Source: Trueperaceae bacterium | GTDB lineage: Bacteria > Deinococcota > Deinococci > Deinococcales > Trueperaceae | Direction of reading: 5' to 3' | Assembly (NCBI GenBank): GCA_003567075.1 | Contig: PXAU01000348.1 | Span: forward strand, 1 to 7,530 | DNA length: 7,530 nucleotides | Shown: positions 1 to 5,504 of the stretch, piece after piece | Numbering within the stretch: the stretch's first letter is position 1 | Layout: each line of letters opens with the position of its first letter | Program-made: the position numbers and the translations under genes | The notes under the pieces: generated by a model | Seen by the model: the letters and a program-made list of their open reading frames with translations, nothing else | Databases searched by the model: none | Told to the model about the DNA's origin: nothing

Positions 1-428
1 CCCGCGCCGACGTGCTGGTCGGTGGGGTGCTCATCCCGGGCGCGCGGGCGCCGCACCTGGTCACGCGCGACATGCTCGGGATCATGAAGCAGGGGAGCGT
101 CATCGTCGACGTGTCGGTCGATCAGGGCGGCTGCGTCGAGACGATCCGCCCGACCACCCACGACGAGCCCACCTTCGTCGTCGACGGCGTGGTGCACTAC
201 GGCGTCGCCAACATGCCAGGCGCGGTGCCCAACACCAGCACCCGCGCGCTCTCGGACCAGACGCTGCCCTACGCGCTGTTGCTGGCGGACGATCCCGTTG
301 CCGCGCTGCGCGAGGACCGGCGGCTGCTGCGAGGCCTCAACACCTACCGCGGCATGGTCACGTACGAGGGCGTGGCTGAGGCCTTCGGGCTGGCGTCGGT
401 CGCGCCAGAGAAGGCGCTCGCGGGTTGA
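1..428 (+). CDS. ald: Alanine dehydrogenase, C-terminal part (5' end outside window)
   Basis: NAD-dependent oxidative deamination of L-alanine to pyruvate and ammonia (reversible), in the cytoplasm. About 141 residues are visible, reading from position 3 in frame, and the N-terminal part lies before the window. Seen: family-typical stretches VLVGGVLIPGARAP, a GSVIVDVSVDQGGCVET block, PTTHDEPT, VDGVVHYGVANMPGAVP, and the C-terminal pattern LNTYRGMVTYEGVAEAFGL. The aspartate in VDQGG corresponds, from family knowledge, to the catalytic Asp, and the NMPGAVP loop is a hallmark of alanine dehydrogenases as opposed to transhydrogenase alpha subunits. The C-terminus has a short tail of about a dozen residues after AEAFGL. 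The GTG at 12 is internal and not a true start. The stop TGA is at 426-428. The gene converges on ruvA, with 113 bp between the stops. No frameshift is seen. Confidence 0.95.
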   Translation, partial: RADVLVGGVLIPGARAPHLVTRDMLGIMKQGSVIVDVSVDQGGCVETIRPTTHDEPTFVVDGVVHYGVANMPGAVPNTSTRALSDQTLPYALLLADDPVAALREDRRLLRGLNTYRGMVTYEGVAEAFGLASVAPEKALAG

Positions 429-451
429 GGTCCTGACGACCTGCGACGCTT

Positions 452-473
452 GCGAGCCGCGCCGCTTGCTCGC
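452..473. terminator. Inverted repeat between convergent ald and ruvA, possible bidirectional terminator
   Basis: GCGAGC at 452-457 pairs perfectly with GCTCGC at 468-473 across a 10-nt loop, in the 113-bp gap between the stops of ald (+) and ruvA (-). A smaller GGTC/GACC hairpin (429-441) directly follows the ald stop. Neither is followed by a T-run on either strand, so a classical intrinsic terminator is not shown. Position is the main argument for termination. Confidence 0.3.
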
Positions 474-541
474 GATGGCGGGGCTCTCGCAGACGTCACG
501 CCGCCGCGTCAGCGGCCTGCCCAGATCGCTTGACCTGGCCG

Positions 542-1129
542 TCACCGCAGCTTGGCCAGCGCCGCCCGGATGAGGGCCTCGGCTGAGGCGGTCGGGTCGT
601 CGGTGGCAAGGGCTTGCACCTGCGCGCGCACTTGTCCTTCGCGGTACCCGAGTGCCACCAGTGCTGCGGTCGCGTCCTCGACCGCCGGCAAGGGGGCACC
701 GGCGGTCCCCGCGGCACCCGCCGCCAGCTCGGGCGGGAGCTTCGAGCGCAGCTCGACCAGCAGCCGCTCGGCCGTGCGCCGGCCCACGCCGGGCGCGCTG
801 GCCAGCAGCGCCGCGTCGTCGCGCGCCACCGCGTCGGCGATCAGCGCCGGCCGCAGGGTCGAGAGCAGCGCGAGGGCCAGCTTCGGCCCCACGCCGCTCA
901 CGGTGAGCAGATGCGAGAACAGCACCAGCGCGTCGCGATCGTGGAAGCCGTAGAGCGTCAGGCTGTCCTCGCGCACCACCAGCTGCGTGTGCAGCAGCAC
1001 CTCTTCACCGAGGGTGCAGCGCGCCAGCGTCGCGGCCGGCGCCAGCACCTCCAGCCCGAAGGCGCCCGCCTGCACCACCACGCTCTGCGAGCGCAGCTCC
1101 AGCACGGCACCGCGCACCGAGGCGATCAC
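542..1129 (-). CDS. ruvA: Holliday junction branch migration protein RuvA
   Basis: RuvA binds four-way DNA junctions as a tetramer and loads the RuvB helicase motors for branch migration in recombinational repair. The product is 195 aa, close to the usual ~200. Domain I (about 1-62) is the OB fold and ends in VVREDSLTLYGF, with the acidic pin residues E54-D55 kept. Domain II (about 63-132) has two helix-hairpin-helix motifs, SGVGPKLALALLS (78-90) and APGVGRRTAERLL (112-124). After an Ala/Gly/Pro-rich linker (about 133-150), domain III (about 151-195) carries the DATAALVALGYREGQV pattern that contacts RuvB. The start is GTG at 1129-1127: it gives the canonical N-terminus (M)IASVRG, has a GAGG Shine-Dalgarno 4 nt upstream, and overlaps the upstream TGA as GTGA. 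The frame stays open further upstream, but that stretch is out-of-frame reading of the preceding gene. Neither ruvB nor ruvC is adjacent. Confidence 0.96.
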   Translation of the reverse strand: MIASVRGAVLELRSQSVVVQAGAFGLEVLAPAATLARCTLGEEVLLHTQLVVREDSLTLYGFHDRDALVLFSHLLTVSGVGPKLALALLSTLRPALIADAVARDDAALLASAPGVGRRTAERLLVELRSKLPPELAAGAAGTAGAPLPAVEDATAALVALGYREGQVRAQVQALATDDPTASAEALIRAALAKLR

Positions 1130-1899
1130 GCGTCCTCGAACAGCGGTTCGTAGATCACGTCGTAGCCGATGTCGGCCAGCGTCGCGCAGCCGGTGAGGCG
1201 CATCGCGTACTGCAGTTCCGCCTCCAGCGAGCCCAAGGCCCGGTCGGTCTCGACCACCACCGCGTCGGCGCCGAGTGCCAGGTAGCGGAACACGTCGATG
1301 CCGTTCGCGACGTGCCCGCCGGCGTACACCGCGATCATCCCGGCCACCGCGTCCAGGACCTCGGGCAGCGCGTTGGCCAGGCTGGGGCCGCCCAAGTGCC
1401 GGGCGACGCCGGTATGCACCACGATCGCGTCCAGCCCCGCCTCGGCGGCGACCACGGCGTCGGCGGGCGAAAGTACGCCGTAGAGCCACAGCGGCCGGCC
1501 GGCCGCGGCGGCGAGCTCCGCCAGGTCCTCGCGCGTGCGCGGCCGCCAGCGGCCGCTGCCGAAGGGTGGGATCTCGGCTAGGGGGCACATGTCGAGCACC
1601 AGTGCGGGCGCCTCGGTGGCGGCCAGGCGCCGCACCTCCGGCATCAGTTCGCCCATCTTGGCGCTCACCAGCACCGGCAGCGCCCAGGCTGCGCTGGTGG
1701 CGACGACGCGCTCGGCGTCGACCAGCGCCAGGCCGTGTTCGGGTGCGGGCGCGTCGGCCGGCAGGCGCGGCAGCAGCGGGCTCGGCAGGCGGCGGGCTAG
1801 CAGGGTGAGGCTGCTGTCGACCTCGGTGACGTCGTGCAGCAGCCGCGGTACCAGTTGGTAGCGAGCCAGCGCCTGGGGGTCGCGCTCGTCGGCGGGCAT
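1126..1899 (-). CDS. Degenerate FMN-dependent alpha-hydroxy-acid dehydrogenase-like protein
   Basis: A cytoplasmic TIM-barrel-like protein resembling the FMN-dependent lactate/glycolate oxidase family (FMN_dh), which normally oxidises 2-hydroxy acids. Recognisable: YQLVPRLLHDVTEVDSSLTLL (14-34), PLWLYGVLSPADAVVAAEAGLDAIVV (136-161), ANALPEVLDAVAG, a GG...GIDVFRYLALGADAVVVE stretch (194-217) and the C-terminal LEAELQYAMRLTGCATLADI (225-244). At 257 aa it is about 100 residues shorter than typical members. By eye alignment the catalytic Lys is Tyr140, the SNHGGRQ active-site His is Gly164 (Arg167 kept), and the FMN-phosphate motif GGIRRG reads GGHVANG. It is therefore probably not a standard oxidase. 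Type-2 isopentenyl-diphosphate isomerase was considered because its N-terminus is similar, but the C-terminus fits FMN_dh better. Start: ATG at 1899 is preferred because TATCAT lies exactly 7 nt upstream; an in-frame ATG at 1959 would add 20 Pro/Arg-rich residues. Its stop overlaps the ruvA start. Confidence 0.75.
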   Translation of the reverse strand: MPADERDPQALARYQLVPRLLHDVTEVDSSLTLLARRLPSPLLPRLPADAPAPEHGLALVDAERVVATSAAWALPVLVSAKMGELMPEVRRLAATEAPALVLDMCPLAEIPPFGSGRWRPRTREDLAELAAAAGRPLWLYGVLSPADAVVAAEAGLDAIVVHTGVARHLGGPSLANALPEVLDAVAGMIAVYAGGHVANGIDVFRYLALGADAVVVETDRALGSLEAELQYAMRLTGCATLADIGYDVIYEPLFEDA

Positions 1900-1906
1900 C
1901 GGGCCC

Positions 1907-1912
1907 ATGATA
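1907..1912 (-). promoter_or_regulatory. Candidate -10 element (TATCAT) for the FMN_dh-like gene and ruvA, leaderless
   Basis: On the minus strand TATCAT is followed by a 7-nt spacer and then the ATG at 1899. This TANNNT-7nt-ATG layout is the known arrangement of leaderless genes in Deinococcus. No convincing TTGACA-like -35 is seen 16-18 nt upstream. If it is used, the ATG at 1959 is not the start of translation. Confidence 0.5.
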
Positions 1913-1959
1913 CGGCGCGGGCCGGCTGGTTCGACCGGGCGCGTCGGCTGCGCGCTCAT

Positions 1960-2013
1960 GCCGCCTGCGGTCTCGGCGGCCGCGCGGTGGCGCCGCCTGC
2001 GGTCTCGGCGGCC
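1960..2013. repeat. Two 22-bp direct repeats with inverted-repeat arms in a divergent promoter region
   Basis: Identical 22-bp copies lie at 1960-1981 and 1992-2013 (32-bp period). Each begins GCCGCC and ends GGCGGCC, so each copy is itself an inverted repeat with 6-bp arms around a 9-bp centre. Similarity continues after each copy as CGGTGGC, with a 3-bp insertion (GCG) in the first. The second copy covers the place where a -35 element for the gene at 2035 would fall. It may be a duplicated operator, an RNA hairpin or a simple tandem duplication. Confidence 0.75.
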
Positions 2014-2022
2014 GGTGGCTCG

Positions 2023-2028
2023 TAGCCT
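2023..2028 (+). promoter_or_regulatory. Candidate -10 element (TAGCCT) for the glycosyltransferase gene
   Basis: TAGCCT fits TANNNT and lies 6 nt before the ATG at 2035, suggesting a leaderless or near-leaderless transcript. No Shine-Dalgarno is visible before the ATG. No clear -35 is seen; the corresponding position lies in the second 22-bp repeat. Confidence 0.35.
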
Positions 2029-2034
2029 GTCCTC

Positions 2035-3282
2035 ATGGACGCCTTGACCGGCCTCACCTCCTTCGCGTTGCTGGCGTGGCTCGCGCTGGCGGGCTGGTGG
2101 TGGCTCGGCATGCGGCGATTACCGGTCCTGACCGGCGCGTCGGCCGTCGACGCCGCGCCGGATGGTGGCTGGCCGCGGCTCAGCCTGGTCGTGGCCGCGC
2201 GCGACGAGGCCGACACGATCGGCGCCGCGTTGCGCAGTTGGTTGGTCCAGGACTACCCCGGCTTGGAGATCGTGATCGTCGACGACCGCTCCCAGGACGC
2301 TACCGGCGCCACGGTGCGGGCCGTGCTGGCCGAGCGTGAGGTCCAGTCAGCAGGCGGCGGCGAGGGAGCCGGCGCGCCGACCACGGTGCGGCTGGAGCGG
2401 ATCGAAGCGTTGCCGGACGGGTGGCTGGGCAAGACGCACGCGCAGGCGCTGGGCGCGGACTGCGCCGCTGGCGAGTGGCTGCTCTTCGCCGACGCCGACG
2501 TGCGTCTGGCCCCCGGTGCGCTGCGGCGCGCCGTGGCGACGGTGCTCGCGGCGCGCGCTGATCACCTCGCGCTCCTGCCGCGCTTCGACGCCCCAGGCGG
2601 CTTTGGCGCGCACCTGGTGTTGGCCTTCGAGACCGCCTTCGCGCTGCTGCTCACGGTGAAGCTGCGGCCCTGGCTGGCGCCCGAACCAAGCGTGCCCACC
2701 ACGCTCGGGATCGGCGCCTTCGGTCTCTACCGCCGCAGCGCCTACGAGCGCGCGGGTGGGCATCGGGCGGTGCGCCTGCGGGCCGACGACGACCTGGCGT
2801 TGGCGCACGACGTCAAGGCCGCCGGCGGCCGCTCGCTGGTGGTGTTCGCGCCGGCGCTGGCCGCGGTCACCTGGTATCCCTCGCTGGTAGAGGCGCTCCG
2901 CGGTCTGGAGAAGAACGCCTTCGCGGGCCTACGCTTCTCGTTGCCGCTGGTCGCCGCGGTGAGCGCGGCGCTGTTGGCGACGCACGTACTGCCGTTCGCG
3001 GTGGCGCTGGCCGGCAGCGGCGCGGCGCGGGCGGCCGGCTGGGGCGTGGTGGTGGTGGTGAGCCTGGTGTACGCCTGGTACGGGCGCCGGGCGGGCGCGC
3101 CGGCGTGGTACGCGTTGCTGCACCCGGTGAGCGTCGTAGCGCTGGTGCTGGCGCTGCTGCGCTCGACGCTGGCCACGCTGGTCAGCGGGCGCATCGAGTG
3201 GCGCGGCACCAGCTACGACGTGGCCGATTTGCGTCGGGCCCAGCGCGCGCGCGATCAGAGCAGGAACAACCCTCGCACCTGA
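2035..3282 (+). CDS. Membrane-bound family 2 glycosyltransferase (CrtQ/HpnB-like)
   Basis: Transfers a sugar from a nucleotide-sugar donor, probably at the inner face of the membrane onto a lipid-type acceptor; the acceptor is not determinable here. The product is 415 aa. TM1 is about 9-25. The GT-A domain follows: LSLVVAARDE (49-58), IVIVDDRSQDAT (79-90), LPDGWLGKTHAQALG (126-140), the DxD metal site D153-A-D155, and D251-D252-D253 as candidate catalytic base region. The segment near EALRGLEKNAFAG (286-298) precedes three hydrophobic segments (about 303-325, 335-349, 358-383). The tail GRIEWRGTSY (385-394) resembles the W-[KR]-G-x-x-Y ending seen in carotenoid (CrtQ) and hopanoid-associated (HpnB) glycosyltransferases, from family knowledge. 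The start is well constrained: an in-frame TAG lies 12 nt upstream (2023-2025). A Gly/Ala-rich insert (about 105-115) separates two GT-A strands. The 3' end overlaps the convergent gene by 28 bp. Confidence 0.85.
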   Translation: MDALTGLTSFALLAWLALAGWWWLGMRRLPVLTGASAVDAAPDGGWPRLSLVVAARDEADTIGAALRSWLVQDYPGLEIVIVDDRSQDATGATVRAVLAEREVQSAGGGEGAGAPTTVRLERIEALPDGWLGKTHAQALGADCAAGEWLLFADADVRLAPGALRRAVATVLAARADHLALLPRFDAPGGFGAHLVLAFETAFALLLTVKLRPWLAPEPSVPTTLGIGAFGLYRRSAYERAGGHRAVRLRADDDLALAHDVKAAGGRSLVVFAPALAAVTWYPSLVEALRGLEKNAFAGLRFSLPLVAAVSAALLATHVLPFAVALAGSGAARAAGWGVVVVVSLVYAWYGRRAGAPAWYALLHPVSVVALVLALLRSTLATLVSGRIEWRGTSYDVADLRRAQRARDQSRNNPRT

Positions 3283-4943
3283 GGCAGCGCCGCGGTGAGT
3301 GCCAACAGCGTCAGCCAGCCGACCAGCACCGCCAGGAAGGCCACGAGGGCACCCGGTTGGCGGCGTGTGCCCTCGGCCAGGCCGAGGCCGCCGATCACCA
3401 GGGCCAGCACCGGCGTGCCGTAGACGATGGCCCACAACAGCGCCATCGCGGCGATGGCGTTGCCGCTGCCGTAGCGGCGCGTCATGCTCGGTTGCAGCAG
3501 GCCGCGGAAGGTGAACTCGGCCAGCGGCAGCAAGGCCAGGGCAGCCACCACCAAGGGTGTGGGGCGCGCCAGGTCGAACAGGAAGGGTCCGAACACGCCG
3601 CCCCGTGGCACCAACGCCAAGTAGGCGATGGTCACCCCGCACAGCGCCAGGCCCAACAGCACGCCGTTGAGCGCCGAGCCGGTGGGTCCCAACAGGTAAC
3701 TGCTCGGGTCGAGCCCGGCGCGCCGTACCCGCCGCCAGGTCAGGAGCGCCGCCGTGAGCGCGAAGACGATGGCGTACACGGCCAGCGTGTCCTGCCGCTG
3801 CAGCGGCGTGAACAAGGCGAGCAGGTTCTGCTGCACGAATGCGGCGTACAGCAGCGATGCCGCGAAGCCCATCAGGACGGCAGCGACGAGGGTGCCGAAG
3901 GCCTCACCCAGGCTCCACGGTGGCGGCTCGCCGCCGCTGTCGGGCGCGATGCCCGCGCGGCGCGACTCCGCCACCAGCACCACGCCCAGGAGCGTGATGA
4001 GCGCCAGCACCCACAAGAGCGCGGTGTTGGTGGCCTGGCCGACCAGGTTCCCGCGCCGCGAGGCTTCCCGAAGCGCGATGCCGCCGCTGTCGAGGTCACC
4101 CTGGGCGTAGTACATGAGTGACAACACCCGCAAGTCGTCGGCCTGGGTGGCGCTGTCACGCAGGCCGCGCAGCGCCAAGGCCGTCTCGAGGGTGTCCACC
4201 GCCGGACCGAGCTGCCCCTGCGACCACAGCAGTCGCCCCAACAGCGACTTCACCGCCGCGTTGCGGACGTCGCCGGAGATCACCTCGTACGCCTGCAGCT
4301 GGCGCTGCGCCCCGTCGACGTCACCCAGCCGAAAGCGCAGCTGGGCATCAGCCAGGCGGTAGCGCACCTCGAGGGCGTCGAAGGCGATGGCTTCGCCGTA
4401 GGCGACCAGGGCGTCCTCCACGCGGCCATCGCGCTGCGCGAGGCGGCCCTCCAGGTACGCGACGCGAGCGCCGAGCGCCGCGTCGGGGCTGGCGGCGAGC
4501 TCGCTGCGCGCCCGCGAAACATGCCCGCTCGCTTCGTCGAACCGCTCGATGGCGAAGGTGATCTCGGCCAGGAGCACCGTCGGTTCGGGCGTACCCACCT
4601 GCGCGCGGATCCGGTTGAGGCGGGTCTCGGCGGCGGCGTACTCGCCCAAGGCGGTGTCGATGCGGGCCAACGCCAACTCGGCTCCGAGCGAGCGCGGGTC
4701 GGCTTGGAGAGCGTTCAGGCAGCTCTGGCGGGCGGTCGAGAGGTCGCCACCGGCCTCGAAGCGCAAGCACTCCTGGAGGTAGCGCTCGGCGCTGAACACC
4801 TGCGCCTGCGCGCTCGCGAGCAGGGCCACGAGCGTGACCAGGGCGAAAAGAGGGCCCCACACGGTGTGGCGGCGTGGGGGGGGGACGTCGCGTGACGCGA
4901 GCAAGGATCCTGGCATAGCTGAGACCTCGGCCTTCATCGTCAT
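3255..4943 (-). CDS. Exported TPR-repeat protein fused to a degenerate CPBP (Abi/Rce1-like) membrane domain
   Basis: 562 aa from ATG 4943. A signal peptide or anchor (about 24-47, ending ASAQA before QVF) is followed by TPR-like helical repeats (about 50-300; for example 53-85, 161-190, 193-222, 230-260 and 268-295). About seven hydrophobic segments follow (near 305-325, 347-370, 386-402, 424-445, 460-475, 495-522, 531-553). The segment PLAEFTFRGLLQP (473-485) matches the CPBP motif EExxxRG, but the first Glu is Ala475; E476 and R480 remain. The expected FxxxH is W504...Y508, and the late HxxxN motif is not seen. The CPBP family includes intramembrane prenyl-protein proteases and bacteriocin-immunity proteins; this copy is probably catalytically dead and may be a scaffold (inference). 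TPRs would face outside if the signal is used. Start alternatives are ATG 4937 and ATG 4916, the latter with GAGG 8 nt upstream. A C9 tract (4876-4884) lies between the start and the signal peptide. Confidence 0.8.
   Translation of the reverse strand: MTMKAEVSAMPGSLLASRDVPPPRRHTVWGPLFALVTLVALLASAQAQVFSAERYLQECLRFEAGGDLSTARQSCLNALQADPRSLGAELALARIDTALGEYAAAETRLNRIRAQVGTPEPTVLLAEITFAIERFDEASGHVSRARSELAASPDAALGARVAYLEGRLAQRDGRVEDALVAYGEAIAFDALEVRYRLADAQLRFRLGDVDGAQRQLQAYEVISGDVRNAAVKSLLGRLLWSQGQLGPAVDTLETALALRGLRDSATQADDLRVLSLMYYAQGDLDSGGIALREASRRGNLVGQATNTALLWVLALITLLGVVLVAESRRAGIAPDSGGEPPPWSLGEAFGTLVAAVLMGFAASLLYAAFVQQNLLALFTPLQRQDTLAVYAIVFALTAALLTWRRVRRAGLDPSSYLLGPTGSALNGVLLGLALCGVTIAYLALVPRGGVFGPFLFDLARPTPLVVAALALLPLAEFTFRGLLQPSMTRRYGSGNAIAAMALLWAIVYGTPVLALVIGGLGLAEGTRRQPGALVAFLAVLVGWLTLLALTAALPQVRGLFLL
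4876..4884. repeat. Nine-base G/C homopolymer near the 5' end of the TPR-CPBP gene
   Basis: Nine G on the plus strand, C9 in the coding strand, encode the Pro run in RDVPPPRRH just before the hydrophobic signal segment. Gain or loss of one base would shift the frame upstream of the entire functional part. Such tracts are sites of slippage in some bacteria, and also of sequencing error. Confidence 0.9.
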
Positions 4944-4994
4944 CGCCCGCAGTGTGTCGCATCGGCGCCCCGCGTGTGGCGGAATCGCTCACGA

Positions 4995-5015
4995 CGCGAG
5001 GCGCCGCACCTCGCG
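4995..5015. repeat. Perfect 7-bp inverted repeat upstream of the two-component operon
   Basis: CGCGAGG (4995-5001) pairs with CCTCGCG (5009-5015) across a 7-nt loop, in the divergent region between the TPR-CPBP gene and the small protein gene. The right arm lies in the first copy of the 28-bp tandem repeat. It could be a protein-binding site or an RNA hairpin; no T-run follows. Confidence 0.5.
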
Positions 5016-5072
5016 CCGGCATGAACGGACTCCGCACCTCGCGCCGGCATGAACGGACCCTGAACCTCGCGC
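5004..5072. repeat. 28-bp-period tandem repeat (two perfect 27-bp copies plus a partial third)
   Basis: The 27-bp units at 5004-5030 and 5032-5058 are identical and separated by one base. A third, degenerate copy starts at about 5060. The core ACCTCGCGC occurs at 5008, 5036 and 5064, exactly 28 bp apart. The unit also contains CCGGCATGAACGGAC. It is intergenic, upstream of both divergent genes. It could be a set of regulator sites or a fragment of a dispersed intergenic repeat family; the window alone cannot decide. Confidence 0.85.
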
Positions 5073-5104
5073 GCTGCCTCGTGCGTGAGCCGCCCATGCA
5101 CCGC

Positions 5105-5113
5105 TGCTAGCAT
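5105..5113 (+). promoter_or_regulatory. Candidate extended -10 (TGC-TAGCAT) for the small-protein/two-component operon
   Basis: TGN plus TAGCAT (5108-5113) matches an extended -10, and exactly 7 nt separate it from an in-frame GTG at 5121. This repeats the layout seen at 1899. If it is real, translation starts at GTG 5121 on a leaderless mRNA and the ATG at 5112 overlaps the promoter. No clear -35 is seen. Confidence 0.4.
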
Positions 5114-5504
5114 GGTGGCCGTGGGCGCACTGATGCTCTGGTTCGCGTTGGCGGTCAGCTTTGCCGAGGTCCCGGCCTTCCCGCCCGGGACGGAGCTTCG
5201 CGTGGTATCGCCCGACTTGCTCACCGTCTACTCCAGCGGCCGTGTCGAGGAGGGCCGGCTCACCATCGACCTGCCGCTCGATGCGGGCAGTGAGGTGCGG
5301 CTGCTCGTCTTCCCGCCCGACGCCAGCGACGAGACCATCGCCGCGGCCTTGCGCGGCGGCGCGGCGTTGCACGGTGTCGTGGCCGAAGACCGCGGCGACA
5401 TCCTGGTGCGTATCGAGGACTTGTTGCAGCCGCTCTCGTTGCGCGCCCACCTGCTCGAACGGCACGGCATCGAGCTGGTGCTGACCACGCGGAGGTCGCG
5501 GTGA
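5112..5504 (+). CDS. Small exported or membrane-anchored protein of unknown function
   Basis: Not recognised. 130 aa from ATG 5112 (127 aa from GTG 5121; an in-frame GTG at 5085 would add 9 residues not resembling a signal peptide). The N-terminus has a hydrophobic stretch, GALMLWFALAVSFAEVPAF (about 5-23), fitting a signal peptide or anchor, though without the usual positive charges. The rest is a small alpha/beta-looking domain: TELRVVSPDLLTVYSSGRV (27-45), LTIDLPLDAGSEVRLLVFPPD (50-70), then helical IAAALRGGAALHGVV (76-90), RGDILVRIEDLL (94-105) and a basic end TTRRSR. There are no cysteines and no known catalytic motif. Its stop overlaps the response-regulator start as GTGA, so the two are co-translated. 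It may be a periplasmic or surface partner of the sensor kinase encoded two genes downstream (inference from position only). Confidence 0.7.
   Translation: MVAVGALMLWFALAVSFAEVPAFPPGTELRVVSPDLLTVYSSGRVEEGRLTIDLPLDAGSEVRLLVFPPDASDETIAAALRGGAALHGVVAEDRGDILVRIEDLLQPLSLRAHLLERHGIELVLTTRRSR
5491..5495 (+). promoter_or_regulatory. Ribosome binding site GGAGG for the response regulator
   Basis: GGAGG lies 5 nt before GTG 5501, inside the end of the preceding gene. It fixes the response-regulator start at the GTG that overlaps the TGA and contrasts with the absence of such sites before the candidate leaderless genes. Confidence 0.8.

Noticed and set aside
1130..1588. N-terminal extension of ruvA in the same frame
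   Set aside because: Arg/Gly-rich with no RuvA similarity; it is the FMN_dh-like gene read in another frame, and GTG 1129 gives the canonical RuvA start.
3105..4121. Long plus-strand open frame (338 codons) antisense to the TPR-CPBP gene
   Set aside because: Composition is Arg/Gln/His-rich, as expected from a shadow frame of GC-rich code; no domain is seen, and the opposite strand encodes a coherent TPR-membrane protein.
5004..5072. CRISPR array
   Set aside because: Only two full copies separated by a single base, with no spacers and no cas genes.
4940..5224. Minus-strand open frames through the 28-bp repeats
   Set aside because: Their repetitive, Ala/Gly/Arg-rich reading comes from translation of the tandem repeat; the stretch is intergenic and partly overlaps the small-protein gene.
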